Shown here piece after piece: positions 22,550 to 32,880 of a stretch of 64,000 bases of DNA (within the stretch, counting starts at the first letter, position 1; each line of letters begins with the position of its first letter). The translations under genes and the position numbers were made by a program. Under the pieces are notes generated by a model. That model did no database searches and had not been told where the DNA came from. It saw only the letters and a program-made list of their open reading frames with translations. The stretch comes from Agrypnia vestita (taxonomy: Eukaryota; Arthropoda; Insecta; Trichoptera; Phryganeidae): positions 1 to 64,000 of the forward strand of contig JADDOH010014948.1 in NCBI GenBank assembly GCA_016648135.1, written 5' to 3'.

Positions 22550-22925
22550 AAAGTAGACTGAATGCGGTTACTAGGCGCTCGTGTGGAAAATCTTTTCATC
22601 GATAGTCGATAGAGTGAGGAATGATCGAATTAGAAGTGAGTATAATGTTGACCGTAGCTTGGTAGGTAGAATAATAAAGAATGGTTAAGAACATACATGT
22701 GGCGAGTGTTGAAGTCAGAAACAAAGGGCGTCCGAGAAAGACCTGGCATGATCAGATACTACAAATATTAAAAGATGACCAATGACCATGTTAAAAGCAT
22801 CAACACCGTAGAGCATGCACGAGAAAATGTATGAACGTAGCCCAAGGAAAAGTGTTATTCCAAGATATACGAATGTGGCGTTCTAGCCCCTCTGCTTACC
22901 CTGCCGAAAAATAGCTTCATGTTTA
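22550..22925 (+). pseudogene. LINE ORF2 C-terminal remnant
   Basis: Broken frames encode VEVRNKGRPRKTWHDQI, a GRPRxxWxDxI signature of the ORF2 C-terminus, and, near the end, MWRSSPSAYPAEK, a decayed WRSLVSAYPxGK. The CCTCTGCTTACCCTGCC string near 22,889 matches the tails at 16.96 and 43.0 kb. Stops are frequent. Confidence 0.6.
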
Positions 22926-23049
22926 GTTAGTTATTTTTTGTATATATTAAGATTTTAAAAATGATTTAAAATTCAACATTTTAAAATCCCGCAAAAATAT
23001 TTCCAATTCACTATAAACGAATGCGTCACAGTTGTATTGAATATCTCTT

Positions 23050-23212
23050 TCCATTTAAGAAAGACAGTTAAATTAGTGTATATAAGCCTGCGTAAGAGGC
23101 ACATTATTCTGTTGTGTTGGTGTTTACGGGTATAAACACCAACACAAAGACATAATGTGCGTCGTAAGCACGGCTTACACCTACTAATTCGATTGTCTTT
23201 CTTAAATGAAAA
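23050..23212. repeat. Palindromic (foldback) sequence, about 80-bp arms
   Basis: CATTTAAGAAAGACAGTTAA ... AACACAACAGAA-type sequence on the left mirrors AACACCAACACAAAGACA ... GATTGTCTTTCTTAAATG on the right, centred on GTTTACGGGTATAAAC near 23,132. Arms are imperfect, indicating age. A short miniature inverted-repeat element is likely. Confidence 0.8.
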
Positions 23213-24277
23213 TAGGTCTACCCAGATGTACAAATACTACGGCACTAAACCAAACACGCGAATTGATTCGTTACGACCAATTATATGCGTTTAAATAATA
23301 AAAATTGTGAATCAAAAGATTACCCCATATTATCTAAACTGATTCACAGAATATAATTAATATCTATTTCATATATTTTCATTGGTATTTGTAATATGTG
23401 AAATTTCCCTTTTGTGAGGTAATGTTTCGTTTCTTTAAACAATAATGCAGCATATTTCGTTTCTTGAATTCATTATGCGGCATTATTTCGTTCCTTCAAA
23501 AAATATTTACTTTCAAAACGTTTTACCATAACTCTTTGCTTGGTAGAGCGTGTGCTTTTTATATGAACGCGCACCAGTTAGTTTCCTGTGCACTTTCACA
23601 CCTCGGAGAACTGCATAATTTTATTGAAAAATCTCAAATATATTTCAATTTATATATATGTATATAATTTAATCGGAAATTAAACTAATTTCTGTAGAAA
23701 ATAATGACCAATTGAAAATAAAGTTTATCATATTACATATAAAATATTCATTTTTATTACTACATCAAAGAAGCTTTATTTTCAAATAACAAATAAATTA
23801 ACTTACATGAAAAGAAATAGACTGAATTTATACTATTTATTAATTGTAATTTATGAACTCTAGAACTCAAGTAATAATCGATTTAAACTCTATTAACAAA
23901 AGGTCGCAAATGATTGACATTTCACAAGCAAATTGATCGCTGGAATACACAAAATATTTAAAACGTCATAAAATATGGAATTAATAACAGAAAAACAAAT
24001 TTAAAAAATGTTCGAAGAATCATTTAAGTATTCGAAAAATTTACTTGCCAACTGCATAAAACTCGTAGACATAAAGATAGGGTGAGTATAATACGACTTC
24101 CGTAGGAAAATATTTTGTTCACTACGATTTTCTTACTGATTCAAGAATTTCCAAACAAGAAAAATACGAGAAGCATTGATGTTAAGTGTTGTATATCTAC
24201 AAAATTGTCGAAAATAAAAACTCTAGCCGAAGCCATAGATTACGGCTAGAATTTGAAATCATCTTTTTTTATAATAT

Positions 24278-24680
24278 TGTCACGGGGAGGGAGTGGCTGT
24301 GGAAAGCAAAAGAAACACTTTAAATTAATTAAAGTTTTATTTATTCACCAAAGTCACTGGACAAGAATTTAACCGGAGCACCGTTTTTAATTCATATCAG
24401 TTTCGTAAATCGCACTAATTGTCACTCCTAAATGTTTCACAAATACGCAGAGGGGAATTTTTTATTTCGCTAGTTTATGGTCAACCGCGTTTGTTCACAA
24501 TTCGCTAAAGTAACTGGTCGCAGCGATGTCACTCTCTTATATAGTCAATGTCGTTTCGCGATGTTTACAGGATCTAATAGATTATATCAGACCTTTGTAG
24601 TAATTTTCAATTTACTCTAAAAGGTAAAGACTGCTGTAAAATCTTCGATTACGTGCTTCAGCTTCTACCATTTCGTAACA
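24278..24680 (-). repeat. Solo LTR of a Gypsy-type retrotransposon with ATAT target duplication
   Basis: A 403-bp unit beginning TGTTACGAAATGG and ending CCCCGTGACA on the minus strand, so it has the TG...CA ends of an LTR. It is flanked on both sides by ATAT (24,274-24,277 and 24,681-24,684), a 4-bp duplication as made by Gypsy/Metaviridae integrases; several insect Gypsy lineages favour ATAT. A TATA-like CTATATAAGAG lies near 24,546-24,534 and an AATAAA near 24,346 (minus strand). No internal region is present, so it arose by LTR-LTR recombination. Confidence 0.85.
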
Positions 24681-25200
24681 ATATAAAGTTAGGCTAAATC
24701 CAAGAATATGGGTAGGTACCTATTATAACAGATCCTTCTCAAAGTAAGTAGGTATATTCGGAATAGTTGAGTGTTCTGGTTTCAAAATAAAACATAATTG
24801 ACGCTCAGATATGCATTAAAGAAAATATTAGGTACCTACACTGATTATGTTACAGTTTAATGTTTCGAAAATTCCGTACATTTTGATACATTGGCGATAT
24901 CTGTGCAAATCATAGACAATATTATATTTTATAATACCTACCCATATTGTTGGATTACACCAAAGATAATTCAATTAATATTTGATTTCCAGAATCTTTT
25001 GTAATGTACAGTCTTTTCTGTTCATAGACATACTATAAATATTGGCGATATCTGTGCAAATCATAGACAATATTATATTTTATAATACCTACCCATATTG
25101 TTGGATTACACCAAAGATAATTCAATTAATATTTGATTTCCAGAATCTTTTGTAATGTACAGCCTTTTCTGTTCATAGACATACTATAAATATAGATTAG
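24661..25200 (+). repeat. Duplicated LTR-flanking segment, copy 1, with internal 151-bp tandem repeat
   Basis: This segment and 25,723-26,055 are paralogous, starting with the last 20 bp of the solo LTR. Inside, a 151-bp unit (24,891-25,041) is followed directly by a near-identical second unit (25,042-25,192; one clear base difference near ACAGTC/ACAGCC). Compared with copy 2, copy 1 carries extra short TAGGTA-like segments. Confidence 0.85.
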
Positions 25201-25381
25201 TTACAAACCAAAATATCTGCTACACAGAACGACAATACGAATTACTGTGAACATAGATGCACGTTGCGGGAGTTGGTCTAGGGCCCGGTTGTTTCAAGTT
25301 CGATGAAAGTAAGCGGTCGATTAAAGCATAGATTTTTACGTCCTCGAGAATAGATCCAAAATGTATAAATGTCCGCGCGAG

Positions 25382-25382
<1 letters not shown>

Positions 25383-25432
<50 letters not shown>
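25383..25432. repeat. (TA)n microsatellite
   Basis: A nearly pure TA run of about 45 bp. Confidence 0.95.
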
Positions 25433-25722
25433 AAAATATCAATACAATACACAACCCTGTTTATATTTGTATCTCTTTTACACTATGCTGCGCTATAAGA
25501 AAAAAAGAGAAAAGACCATAGAATAAATACCGCAATTCGTTACTAACTTCATATGCATTCGTTGTTAAAAACTATGTTTTATTGTCCTTTCTTATATGTG
25601 GTTATGAAAATAATATCTATCTCTTTATGACTGATACATTTAGTACGCAATAAAAGACAGCAAAAACTAAATGTCTCAGATTTGTTTTTTTAGTGACTAG
25701 TCTATATTTATAGTACGTCTAT

Positions 25723-26055
25723 GGCTTCTACCATTTCGTAACAATATAAAGATTAGGCTAAATCCAAGAATATGGTATTATAACAGATTCTTATGAAAGT
25801 AAGTACATTCGGAATAGTTGAGTGTTCTGATTTCAAAATAAAACAGAATTGACGCTCAAATAATATGCATTAAAGAAAATATTACAGTTTAATGTTTCGA
25901 AAATTCCATACATTTTGACATCTGATTGGCGATATCTGTGCAAATCATAGACAATATTATCTTTTATAATACCCATATTCTTGGACTACGCCAAAGATGA
26001 TTTAATTAATATTTTATTTCCAGAATTTTTAGTAATGCACAGCCTTTTGTTTGTA
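25723..26055 (+). repeat. Duplicated LTR-flanking segment, copy 2
   Basis: It starts with GCTTCTACCATTTCGTAACA, identical to the last 20 bp of the solo LTR, and continues through ATAT, GCTAAATCCAAGAATATGG, GGAATAGTTGAGTGTTCTG, and TTGGCGATATCTGTGCAAATC. It has one copy of the 151-bp unit, more diverged, and lacks the TAGGTA-type insertions of copy 1. Confidence 0.85.
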
Positions 26056-26949
26056 TGCGCTGCACGTCACTGCTACACAGGTAGGTACTCACTCATCAGA
26101 AACAGTTCACATTTCCATGTGCTCTTCGTTCTCATCTAGGTATTTTTCTCGTCTCGTCCCACCCTAGAATATTTATATTCCTGTTACGGGTAGTTTACTG
26201 CTCTCAGACTATTTCCCTAGATGATTGGAATATTGTGTTTACTGTCGAATCATAAAATGATCATACATTACGTGTCTCTCATTTTCGCATGTTATTCGCT
26301 TCGTGTGGAAGTATTATAATAAAAACAGGAATGTGTTTTTTATAATTCGTGTATCTTCCATTTTTTTATGGCCCTAGAATGACACTAGAGTACAAAGTAT
26401 AAAAATTTTTTGAACATTATGAATATGTTACAATTCCACAACACACTTTTTATGATTGATTTTTATGATTGATTGATTATTGAGGGAATAATGACTTAAT
26501 GATAAAATAAATTTAAAATAATATTCAGAACAAAATAAATAGGTGCTAACGCAATTCAATAAATACAATTTAGGAATGAGTTCCAGATTAACAATTTTTA
26601 CACAATATGCAGTACATTTTTTGTGATAAATTAATAATAAATAATGCCATAATGATAAAATAAATTGTAAATATCTTGTGCGTATATACTAACGAATACC
26701 TATCTCCACCGACCTATCTACTTATTCAATTGTCCCAAAAAACTATTCAGCGTGATTATTAATTTAACCTCAATCAAAATTAAGTTAAAGTGAAATCAGA
26801 GTATAGCAAATTCATGTAAAAGAAAATTAGTTTTAATTCTGCACCATTGTTAATATTACGCAGGGAGTACCTACTCGATGTTTTCTATTTTCGATTATTC
26901 ATTAATAACAAAAAGAAATCACAATATGTTATATATAAAGCTTATTAAA

Positions 26950-27535
26950 CAGTAATTAAGACAGATTATAGAAGTCTCACAGAGACGAAGCTATATTGTC
27001 CACAGAGGGATAATTATTAAATATGATAAATTGTAGAAGTCTCACAGAGATGAAGCTATTCATATGGAAACATGTATAGAAGTCTTTATAGAGTAGCCCA
27101 GGGCTTATGACCTGTATCTATTAGCTGTCTTAAGTGATCACTGTACACAATGCAACGTTCACCAATTCCACCGTAGGTACATCCATACAATATCAATTTT
27201 TTGGAAAGTTGTATATATATTCCAAATCAAAATTCTTTCAAATATTTGAGGAAACTATGCAAGATACATTTATAGTCATAAGCTCTGTTCCACCCTATAA
27301 AGACTTCCATATAAATGTTCCCATATAAATATCATCGTCTCTGTGAGACTTCTATTTTCTTATTTATTTTTTTATTTTAGGAATCTCAACATTACTTATC
27401 TACAATTTATTATAATGACGATAGAGATCCGCGGCATAACATAAAATTAAAAGTCAAAGTAAAACAGAAAATAACAATAACATCAAAATTCTATAATTTA
27501 TGTTATTTAATAATTATCCCTCTGTGGACAAAAAT
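26950..27535. repeat. Inverted-repeat element with TCTCACAGAGACGA motifs
   Basis: GAAGTCTCACAGAGACGAAG and TGTCCACAGAGGGATAATTATT on the left recur inverted at 27,335-27,355 (CGTCTCTGTGAGACTTC) and 27,505-27,530 (AATAATTATCCCTCTGTGGACA). Related single copies are at about 45,360 (GCTTCGCCTCTGTGAGAC) and 63,853 (CCGTCTCTGTGAG). A dispersed element; class unknown. Confidence 0.55.
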
Positions 27536-28091
27536 CTAGTAATTGTTTTCTCATAATGTACACACAAAATATTGATATTAAATAGTTTTAATGTAGCGTA
27601 TTTTACTGGCCTTTATATAAGGTTGAGGGGCCAGCTTTGGCCACTTTAAGATATTTTTTGCCAACTGTGCAACACTACGAACTCAAAAATAGTCAGAAAC
27701 GATTTTTTTAAATTTCCCCTTATAGCACATTCATTACTCTTTTGAAAATGTGGAAAAAAATATATATAATTTAAAATAGAAACATATACATGAAATATGT
27801 CCAAATGTGCCAGTTCTGGCCACTTTTTATCTATTTTTGGCCATGTCATTGTGCCAGTTCTGGCAACTTTAGTTTTTATAAAGTTTTTTAATATTTAGAA
27901 TAAAAATAAAACAAGATAGGTAAGTAACTAAAGGAAGATTATGAATTTTATTATAATTATGATCTTGTCGTACCTATAGATAAAGAATGAGGTAACTTTT
28001 AATGCCACACAATACCCGGACAGATCAATTTGAAAAGATAAGAAAGAATTTTCTGCTTGTAGTTTTCTGCCATGTGTATCTGACCTCTCTG

Positions 28092-28132
28092 GCCGACATT
28101 ACGGATCTCATTGCAGGGTCCATCATCAGGGC
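28092..28132 (-). ncRNA. Hammerhead ribozyme-like motif, left arm
   Basis: On the minus strand: GCC, CTGATGA (intact CUGANGA), a stem-loop beginning TGGACC and ending GATCC, then GTAATGTC, GGC. GCC pairs with GGC as stem I. The consensus GAAACGTC is altered to GTAATGTC, so the second core half is broken. Confidence 0.5.
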
Positions 28133-28169
28133 TAATGATGGACCCTGTAATGAGATCCGAAACGTCGGC
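28132..28169 (+). ncRNA. Hammerhead ribozyme-like motif, right arm
   Basis: On the plus strand: CTAATGA (CUGANGA with G to A), the same stem-loop, then an intact GAAACGTC followed by GGC. The first core half is broken and the second intact, opposite to the left arm. Confidence 0.5.
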
Positions 28170-30197
28170 CAGAGAGGTCAGATATACATGGCAGAATATC
28201 TCAAAAAACTACACGCGGGAGATTCTGAATGGCCGTGAAAACCTGAGAACATTTTTAGAAAGAAATTTAGTCCCTTTTGTGGAAGCGGGTAATGACATTA
28301 TCATTTTAATACTATTCTCTGCAACATATGCCAGATTAGGTATTTGTGGTATAACAAATGTATTGGGTACTCTTCATTCCTTTCCTGAGATAATTATTTC
28401 ACAACCATTATCATTGTCTTCCGACGCAACAGAGTACAATATTTTTACTACTTTTGAATTTTACTAATGCATAGTCTCCTTCTTTTGGACTTCTTTCTAA
28501 TTCTTCATTTTCCGAAGATCTTGATTTGATAAATCCACAACTGTTCCTCATTTGTTGAGTGTTTTTGTTAAGAATGTTCTAAGGTTTTCACGGCTGCTCA
28601 GAATATTTTGGTTTGTATCTTCTGAGATATTACGCCGTGTTTTTACAACCTTTTTGGCCGAAGACACGAACCAGAAGAGTTTTTTTTTCTTTTGTTCAAA
28701 CTGCCAATAATAATTTGTGAAGTAGAGCCAACAGAAATATAGTTACGAGACATAAATTGTCAAATGATTTTGCTGTAGTGGACAATTCATTCTGAATATC
28801 ATTTGTTAGAGTTGCAAATGAATTTATTTTTGGAATGGGTCTTCTTGAACTGGTGCTTTGTGCAGAACATTACTTATTGGATCCACTGCTGTAGTTGAAT
28901 TTAAATCAATGGTTGATGCAACAAAGGACAACTGAGTCTCATCTACTTTTTGAGAAAGTGTATTAGAAGAATTCAACTCATTCGATAATTGTACTCTTCC
29001 TAACTGCTGAACTGAATTATCATCTTTAAAAGCTATCCATACTGTATATAGCATTGATACTTCAGTACAACGAGTCTAATCTAAACCATTTTGATAAAAA
29101 TCTTAGAAATATTTTAATAGATCTGGTTGAATCTTACTTTCCAGGCAGGTACTCCAGGAAAGTTGACTTGTTGACTTCTTATTACGGCCATGGTTTTTAT
29201 AATCGAACTAGCCGTAACCCATCAAAAATCATGGTATTTTTACATGTCAGTTCGGTTTGATTAAAAAAAAAAATTTTTTTTAATTTTCAAAAATAAAAAT
29301 GTTTGGAAAAAGTTTTATAAAAAAAAAAGTTCAAAAAAAAATTGTTTGAAAAAAAATTTACTATTAAAAAGTTACGGACGTTACAAGAAGTTACGCGGAC
29401 GGACGGATGAACGAACAGACAGACAACGAAATTATTATAATTGGGATATCATCGTAAATACCTAATTAATTATGTTTTTCAAAAAAGGTGGCCAAAACTA
29501 ACGCACTGTGTGAGCCAGTTGTGGCCATGTCCATTGTCCATGGCCAAAACTAGAACACAAGTAAGATTGCTGTGCCAGTTGTGGCCATGTGGCATTTATC
29601 TTCTAAGAAATATTCAAATTATGAAATAACCTTCAAACAATATTCCTAGGACTGTCATTCAATAGGCTAACTTGATTCACGAAAACAAACATAAGTGATT
29701 AAAAAGTTATTTTCACATTACTCATCCACGGGCCCATATCGTTTTTGCTAAGAATTTAATCATTTTTAACGAATATCATCAAGAAGTTCAACCGATACAC
29801 AAAGAAAGAAAATGGCGGTACAGCTTTTATTTATCAAAACAAAACACAGTTTAAAGAATTGATCGGCATAAATAAAATAACAAATATATTTTCATAGCCT
29901 TATTTATACATCTTTGAATGTCCAAGTGGCCGAAACCGGGGTAGAGGCCACAACCGGCCTATCAACCCTAAAAATAATTGTAGTAATTCAGCTTATGAAT
30001 AATTGCACACAAATAAAAACTTCATTTTGTACCCAAGACTATATCGGCAAATTTTAAGGGAAACTGATACATAACATCGAAATAAAGTATCAATTTTTCA
30101 AATACAAAAACAAACGACATCATTAATTTCAAAAATTTCAAAATTAAAAATTGTGTCTCGTTTTTCCAATTCACTAATCTATACCTATAAAACTCAT

Positions 30198-30228
<31 letters not shown>

Positions 30229-30234
30229 TCTCTA

Positions 30235-31500
30235 TACAAATCCACACCGTTTGTCCAATTCGATTCAAATTTTGCATACTTATGCTTTGGGACCCGGCGG
30301 CTAATATATACCTTTCCCCTTGTATAATATATACCATAACCCTTCCCCTCCCCCTGACATATTTTCGATGCAAATCTGTTCCGTTTGGCCGATCGGGCTC
30401 AAAATTTGGAAACTTATTCTTTAGGACTCGGCGGGTAACATAGGCAACATTTCCCCCCTATTCTCATACCCTTTTCCTTCCCCCTGACATATTTTCGATG
30501 CAAATCTGTTCCGTTTGTCCGATTCGATTCAAATTTTGCATACTTATGCTTTGGGACCCGGCGGATAACATAGGCAACATTTCCCCCCTATTCTCATACT
30601 CATTTCCCTCCCCTGACATTCGATGCAAATCTGTACCGTTTGGCCGATTGGACTCAAAATTTGGAAACTTATTCTTAAGGACTCGACGGGTAATATATGC
30701 GACATTTCCCCCCTATTCTTTTAACTCTTCCCCTTCCGTGATATATTTTCAATGTAAATTGGACTTCGTGATTGTATGAAAAAATTTTATTATAATATTA
30801 CTTTCAATGCTTGTGCTATATCTTTTTACTCTACGTTAATACTTTTTTTATTTTTAAATTTCTATTATATTGTGTTTTTCTTGTGCTTCTGCTTTTTATA
30901 TACATACTTGCTTTTTACTTTATATTATATTTATCTTTATATATTTGTATCTATATTTTAAGTATTTTCTTTTCTCTTTATGTCATTATTGTGTTTACAT
31001 GTTATTGTTTTTTTCTCTTTAAACTATTTATATATTCTGATTATGTACACTTACCTATCTATTGTAAAAGCCCTACAGGGCGTTAATTAATAAATAAAAT
31101 AAATAAATAAAAAATAAATCTTTACGTTTCAACCGATCGGACTCAAAATTTGGAAATATATTCTTTAGGACCTGGTGGGTAACATATTCGACATTTCCCC
31201 CCTATTCTTTCAACCCTTCCCCTCCGCTGATATATTTTCGATACAAATCTATACCATTTGACCGATCGGACTCAAAATTCGGAAAATTATTCTTTAAGAC
31301 CCGGCGGGTAACATATTCGACATTTCCCCCTATTCTTTCAACCCTTCCCCTCCACTGATATATTTTCGACGCAAATCTGTACCAATTGACCGATCGGATT
31401 CAAAATTTTAAAACTTATTCTTAAGGACTCGGCGGGTAACATATGCGACAATTTCCCCCTATTCTTTTACCCTATCCCCTCCCCCTGATGTATTTTCTTT
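30235..31500 (+). repeat. Minisatellite, about 120-130-bp unit, interrupted
   Basis: At least seven units carry GCAAATCTG(T)TCCGTTTG, CCGAT, CAAAATTTGGAAACTTATTC, a GGACTCGGCGGGTAACAT core, ACATTTCCCCCCTATTC and CTTCCCCTCC...GACATATTTTCGA. Four lie at 30.24-30.74 kb and three at 31.12-31.50 kb, with a foreign 370-bp insertion between. A (GTCT)n run precedes the array at 30,198. Confidence 0.85.
30745..31118 (+). mobile_element. LINE 3'-tail insertion splitting the minisatellite
   Basis: An AT-rich block ending TGTAAAAGCCCTACAGGGCG and a (TAAA)n-like tail interrupts one minisatellite unit. A short hairpin (GCCCTACAGGGC) before an A-rich tail is typical of LINE 3' ends. No coding sequence remains; the long pyrimidine-rich open frames here are low complexity. 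Confidence 0.55.
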
Positions 31501-31753
31501 TCAATATCTCAGATCACTCTATATTTTTGGATTATGTTACAAAAAACAAATATAAAGGAAAATTAAACTTTTGTAAACATTATTTAAAAATATAGAGTAA
31601 ATTGTATGGTTTAAGATAGTAAAACGAAAATCGATATTTTACATAGGGACCGTCGATATGTTTGATTAAAAATTTAAGACTAATTTGTTCAACATTATTT
31701 ATTTTTTTTACTTAATTTCGATATTGTTTTGTTTGGCACTTGTTTTAATAATT

Positions 31754-32077
31754 GAAGGCGTCCCTATAAAAAGGGTCTCTATAGTACATTAGGTCACAGA
31801 GTGATTTTATTATTTTAAAATGATTTATATAACAGTATGCACCATGTGTGGTATTAATTTTCCATGATTTCAACTCAATCTTGCGGAAATTCGACCTCAA
31901 AAGTTACAAAGCTAACGTGGAAAATGAGTCTATATTCCTCTATATTCATCTGGTAGTAAAAAATATGACGGATGCCGACAGTTCCAAGACGTCACTGGTT
32001 ATTTATTTCACTAACTGTTTTTCCTCTCCTGTAAAATTTTATTTTTACATACAGATCATTTTTATAGGGACGCCTCC
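31754..32077. mobile_element. MITE with GGCGTCCCTATAAAAA terminal inverted repeats
   Basis: Left end GAAGGCGTCCCTATAAAAA, right end inverted GGAGGCGTCCCTATAAAAA: 18 of 19 bases match. The 324-bp unit is flanked on both sides by AATT (31,750-31,753 and 32,078-32,081), a possible 4-bp target duplication. No coding capacity for a transposase. Superfamily not determined. Confidence 0.75.
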
Positions 32078-32359
32078 AATTATATTTATAACTGTTTGTT
32101 GCATAATATTATGCAGGTAATGAAGGTTATGTAATTTATATACTTTGTAGGATTATAATTATAATATACCTACAACGGTAGAAGAGATTTAATTTTTGAA
32201 CGGTTAAAATTAAAATTGCACCACAAGGTGCCTTATTATAATAAAACTTAAAATTCATGCTGATAAAAAAGTACTACGCTAAAAATGATACCATTATTTG
32301 ATTTAATAAGTACCAAAATTTAAATAAATAATTTATTTCCTAGTCACCTATAGCTATCT

Positions 32360-32435
32360 TAGTCAATCCCGGACTGGTCTTCCTTAATCCCGTAATCCCG
32401 GGATTGAAAAAATGCTCCGGGATTATAATCCCTAC
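32360..32435. repeat. Cluster of CGGGATTA / TAATCCCG motifs
   Basis: Five to six copies of TAATCCCG or its complement lie within 75 bp, several as inverted pairs. This resembles the ends of hAT-type miniature elements, but also the TAATCC sites bound by Otd/Bicoid-type homeodomains. I cannot decide between these. Confidence 0.4.
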
Positions 32436-32782
32436 GTCTAATACATATTATTTTATACGGTAAGTATACACCTGACTCAAAATGTTTGAAAATATTGGAA
32501 TATTGTTATGTTTAATTAATTAGGCACACAGAAATCACAAATCATTACTAGGGTTCATAAATAAATATCACCGATATTAACTACCTACGCCTTGTTTTTA
32601 ACACCCCGAAATGACTATTCCTCTTCGATTTAATCACGCGCAAAACATTGAAGGAGTTTTAATTTTTTTTAATTTAAGTAAAATGAAACAAAAATGTGAA
32701 AGAATCATCAAAATATCTCTACAAATGAAAAAGTTATGGGACTTTAAAGTAAAGTAATAATTTAGTTTCATGCGACGATCCA

Positions 32783-32880
32783 GCGTGTGATGTCACTTGA
32801 CCTAGCCGAAGCGGCTCGCGTTCGCTTACTGCCTGTGGCCCGACGGTCTCGACTAGGTCAAATGACATCACAGGCCATAG
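32783..32880. repeat. Inverted repeat with GC-rich loop
   Basis: TGTGATGTCACTTGACCTAG and CTAGGTCAAATGACATCACA are near-perfect inverted arms around a 55-bp GC-rich centre. A small MITE or a structured element. Confidence 0.75.

Larger units (their letters stand above)
28060..28211. repeat. Long palindrome (about 72-bp arms) carrying hammerhead-type motifs
   Basis: The left arm TAGTTTTCTGCCATGTGTATC ... GGGTCCATCAT is mirrored by ATGATGGACCC ... CATGGCAGAATATC ... AAACTA, with only CAGGGCTA as loop. Each arm holds a hammerhead-like unit in opposite direction (see 28,092-28,132 and 28,132-28,169). Confidence 0.9.
27620..29968. mobile_element. Candidate DNA transposon with imperfect terminal repeats and TGTGCCAGTTNTGGCCA motifs
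   Basis: The left edge GGTTGAGGGGCCAGCTTTGG and the inverted right edge GGTTGATAGGCCGGTTGTGG match at most positions. Near both ends, inside, the motif TGCCAGTT-N-TGGCCA recurs (27,806, 27,851, 29,515, 29,575), with inverted GGCCAAAACTA copies nearby. Such clustered subterminal motifs suggest transposase binding. The interior has only decayed frames. No convincing target duplication was found, so boundaries and class are uncertain. Confidence 0.4.

Noticed and set aside
30198..30228. (GTCT)n run as a CRISPR-like or regulatory array
   Set aside because: Simple microsatellite next to the minisatellite; CRISPR arrays are not expected in an animal genome and there are no spacers.
30776..31086. 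Overlapping hydrophobic ORFs of 61 and 91 codons
   Set aside because: They come from T-rich LINE tail sequence; apparent membrane helices are a by-product of TTT/TTA codons.
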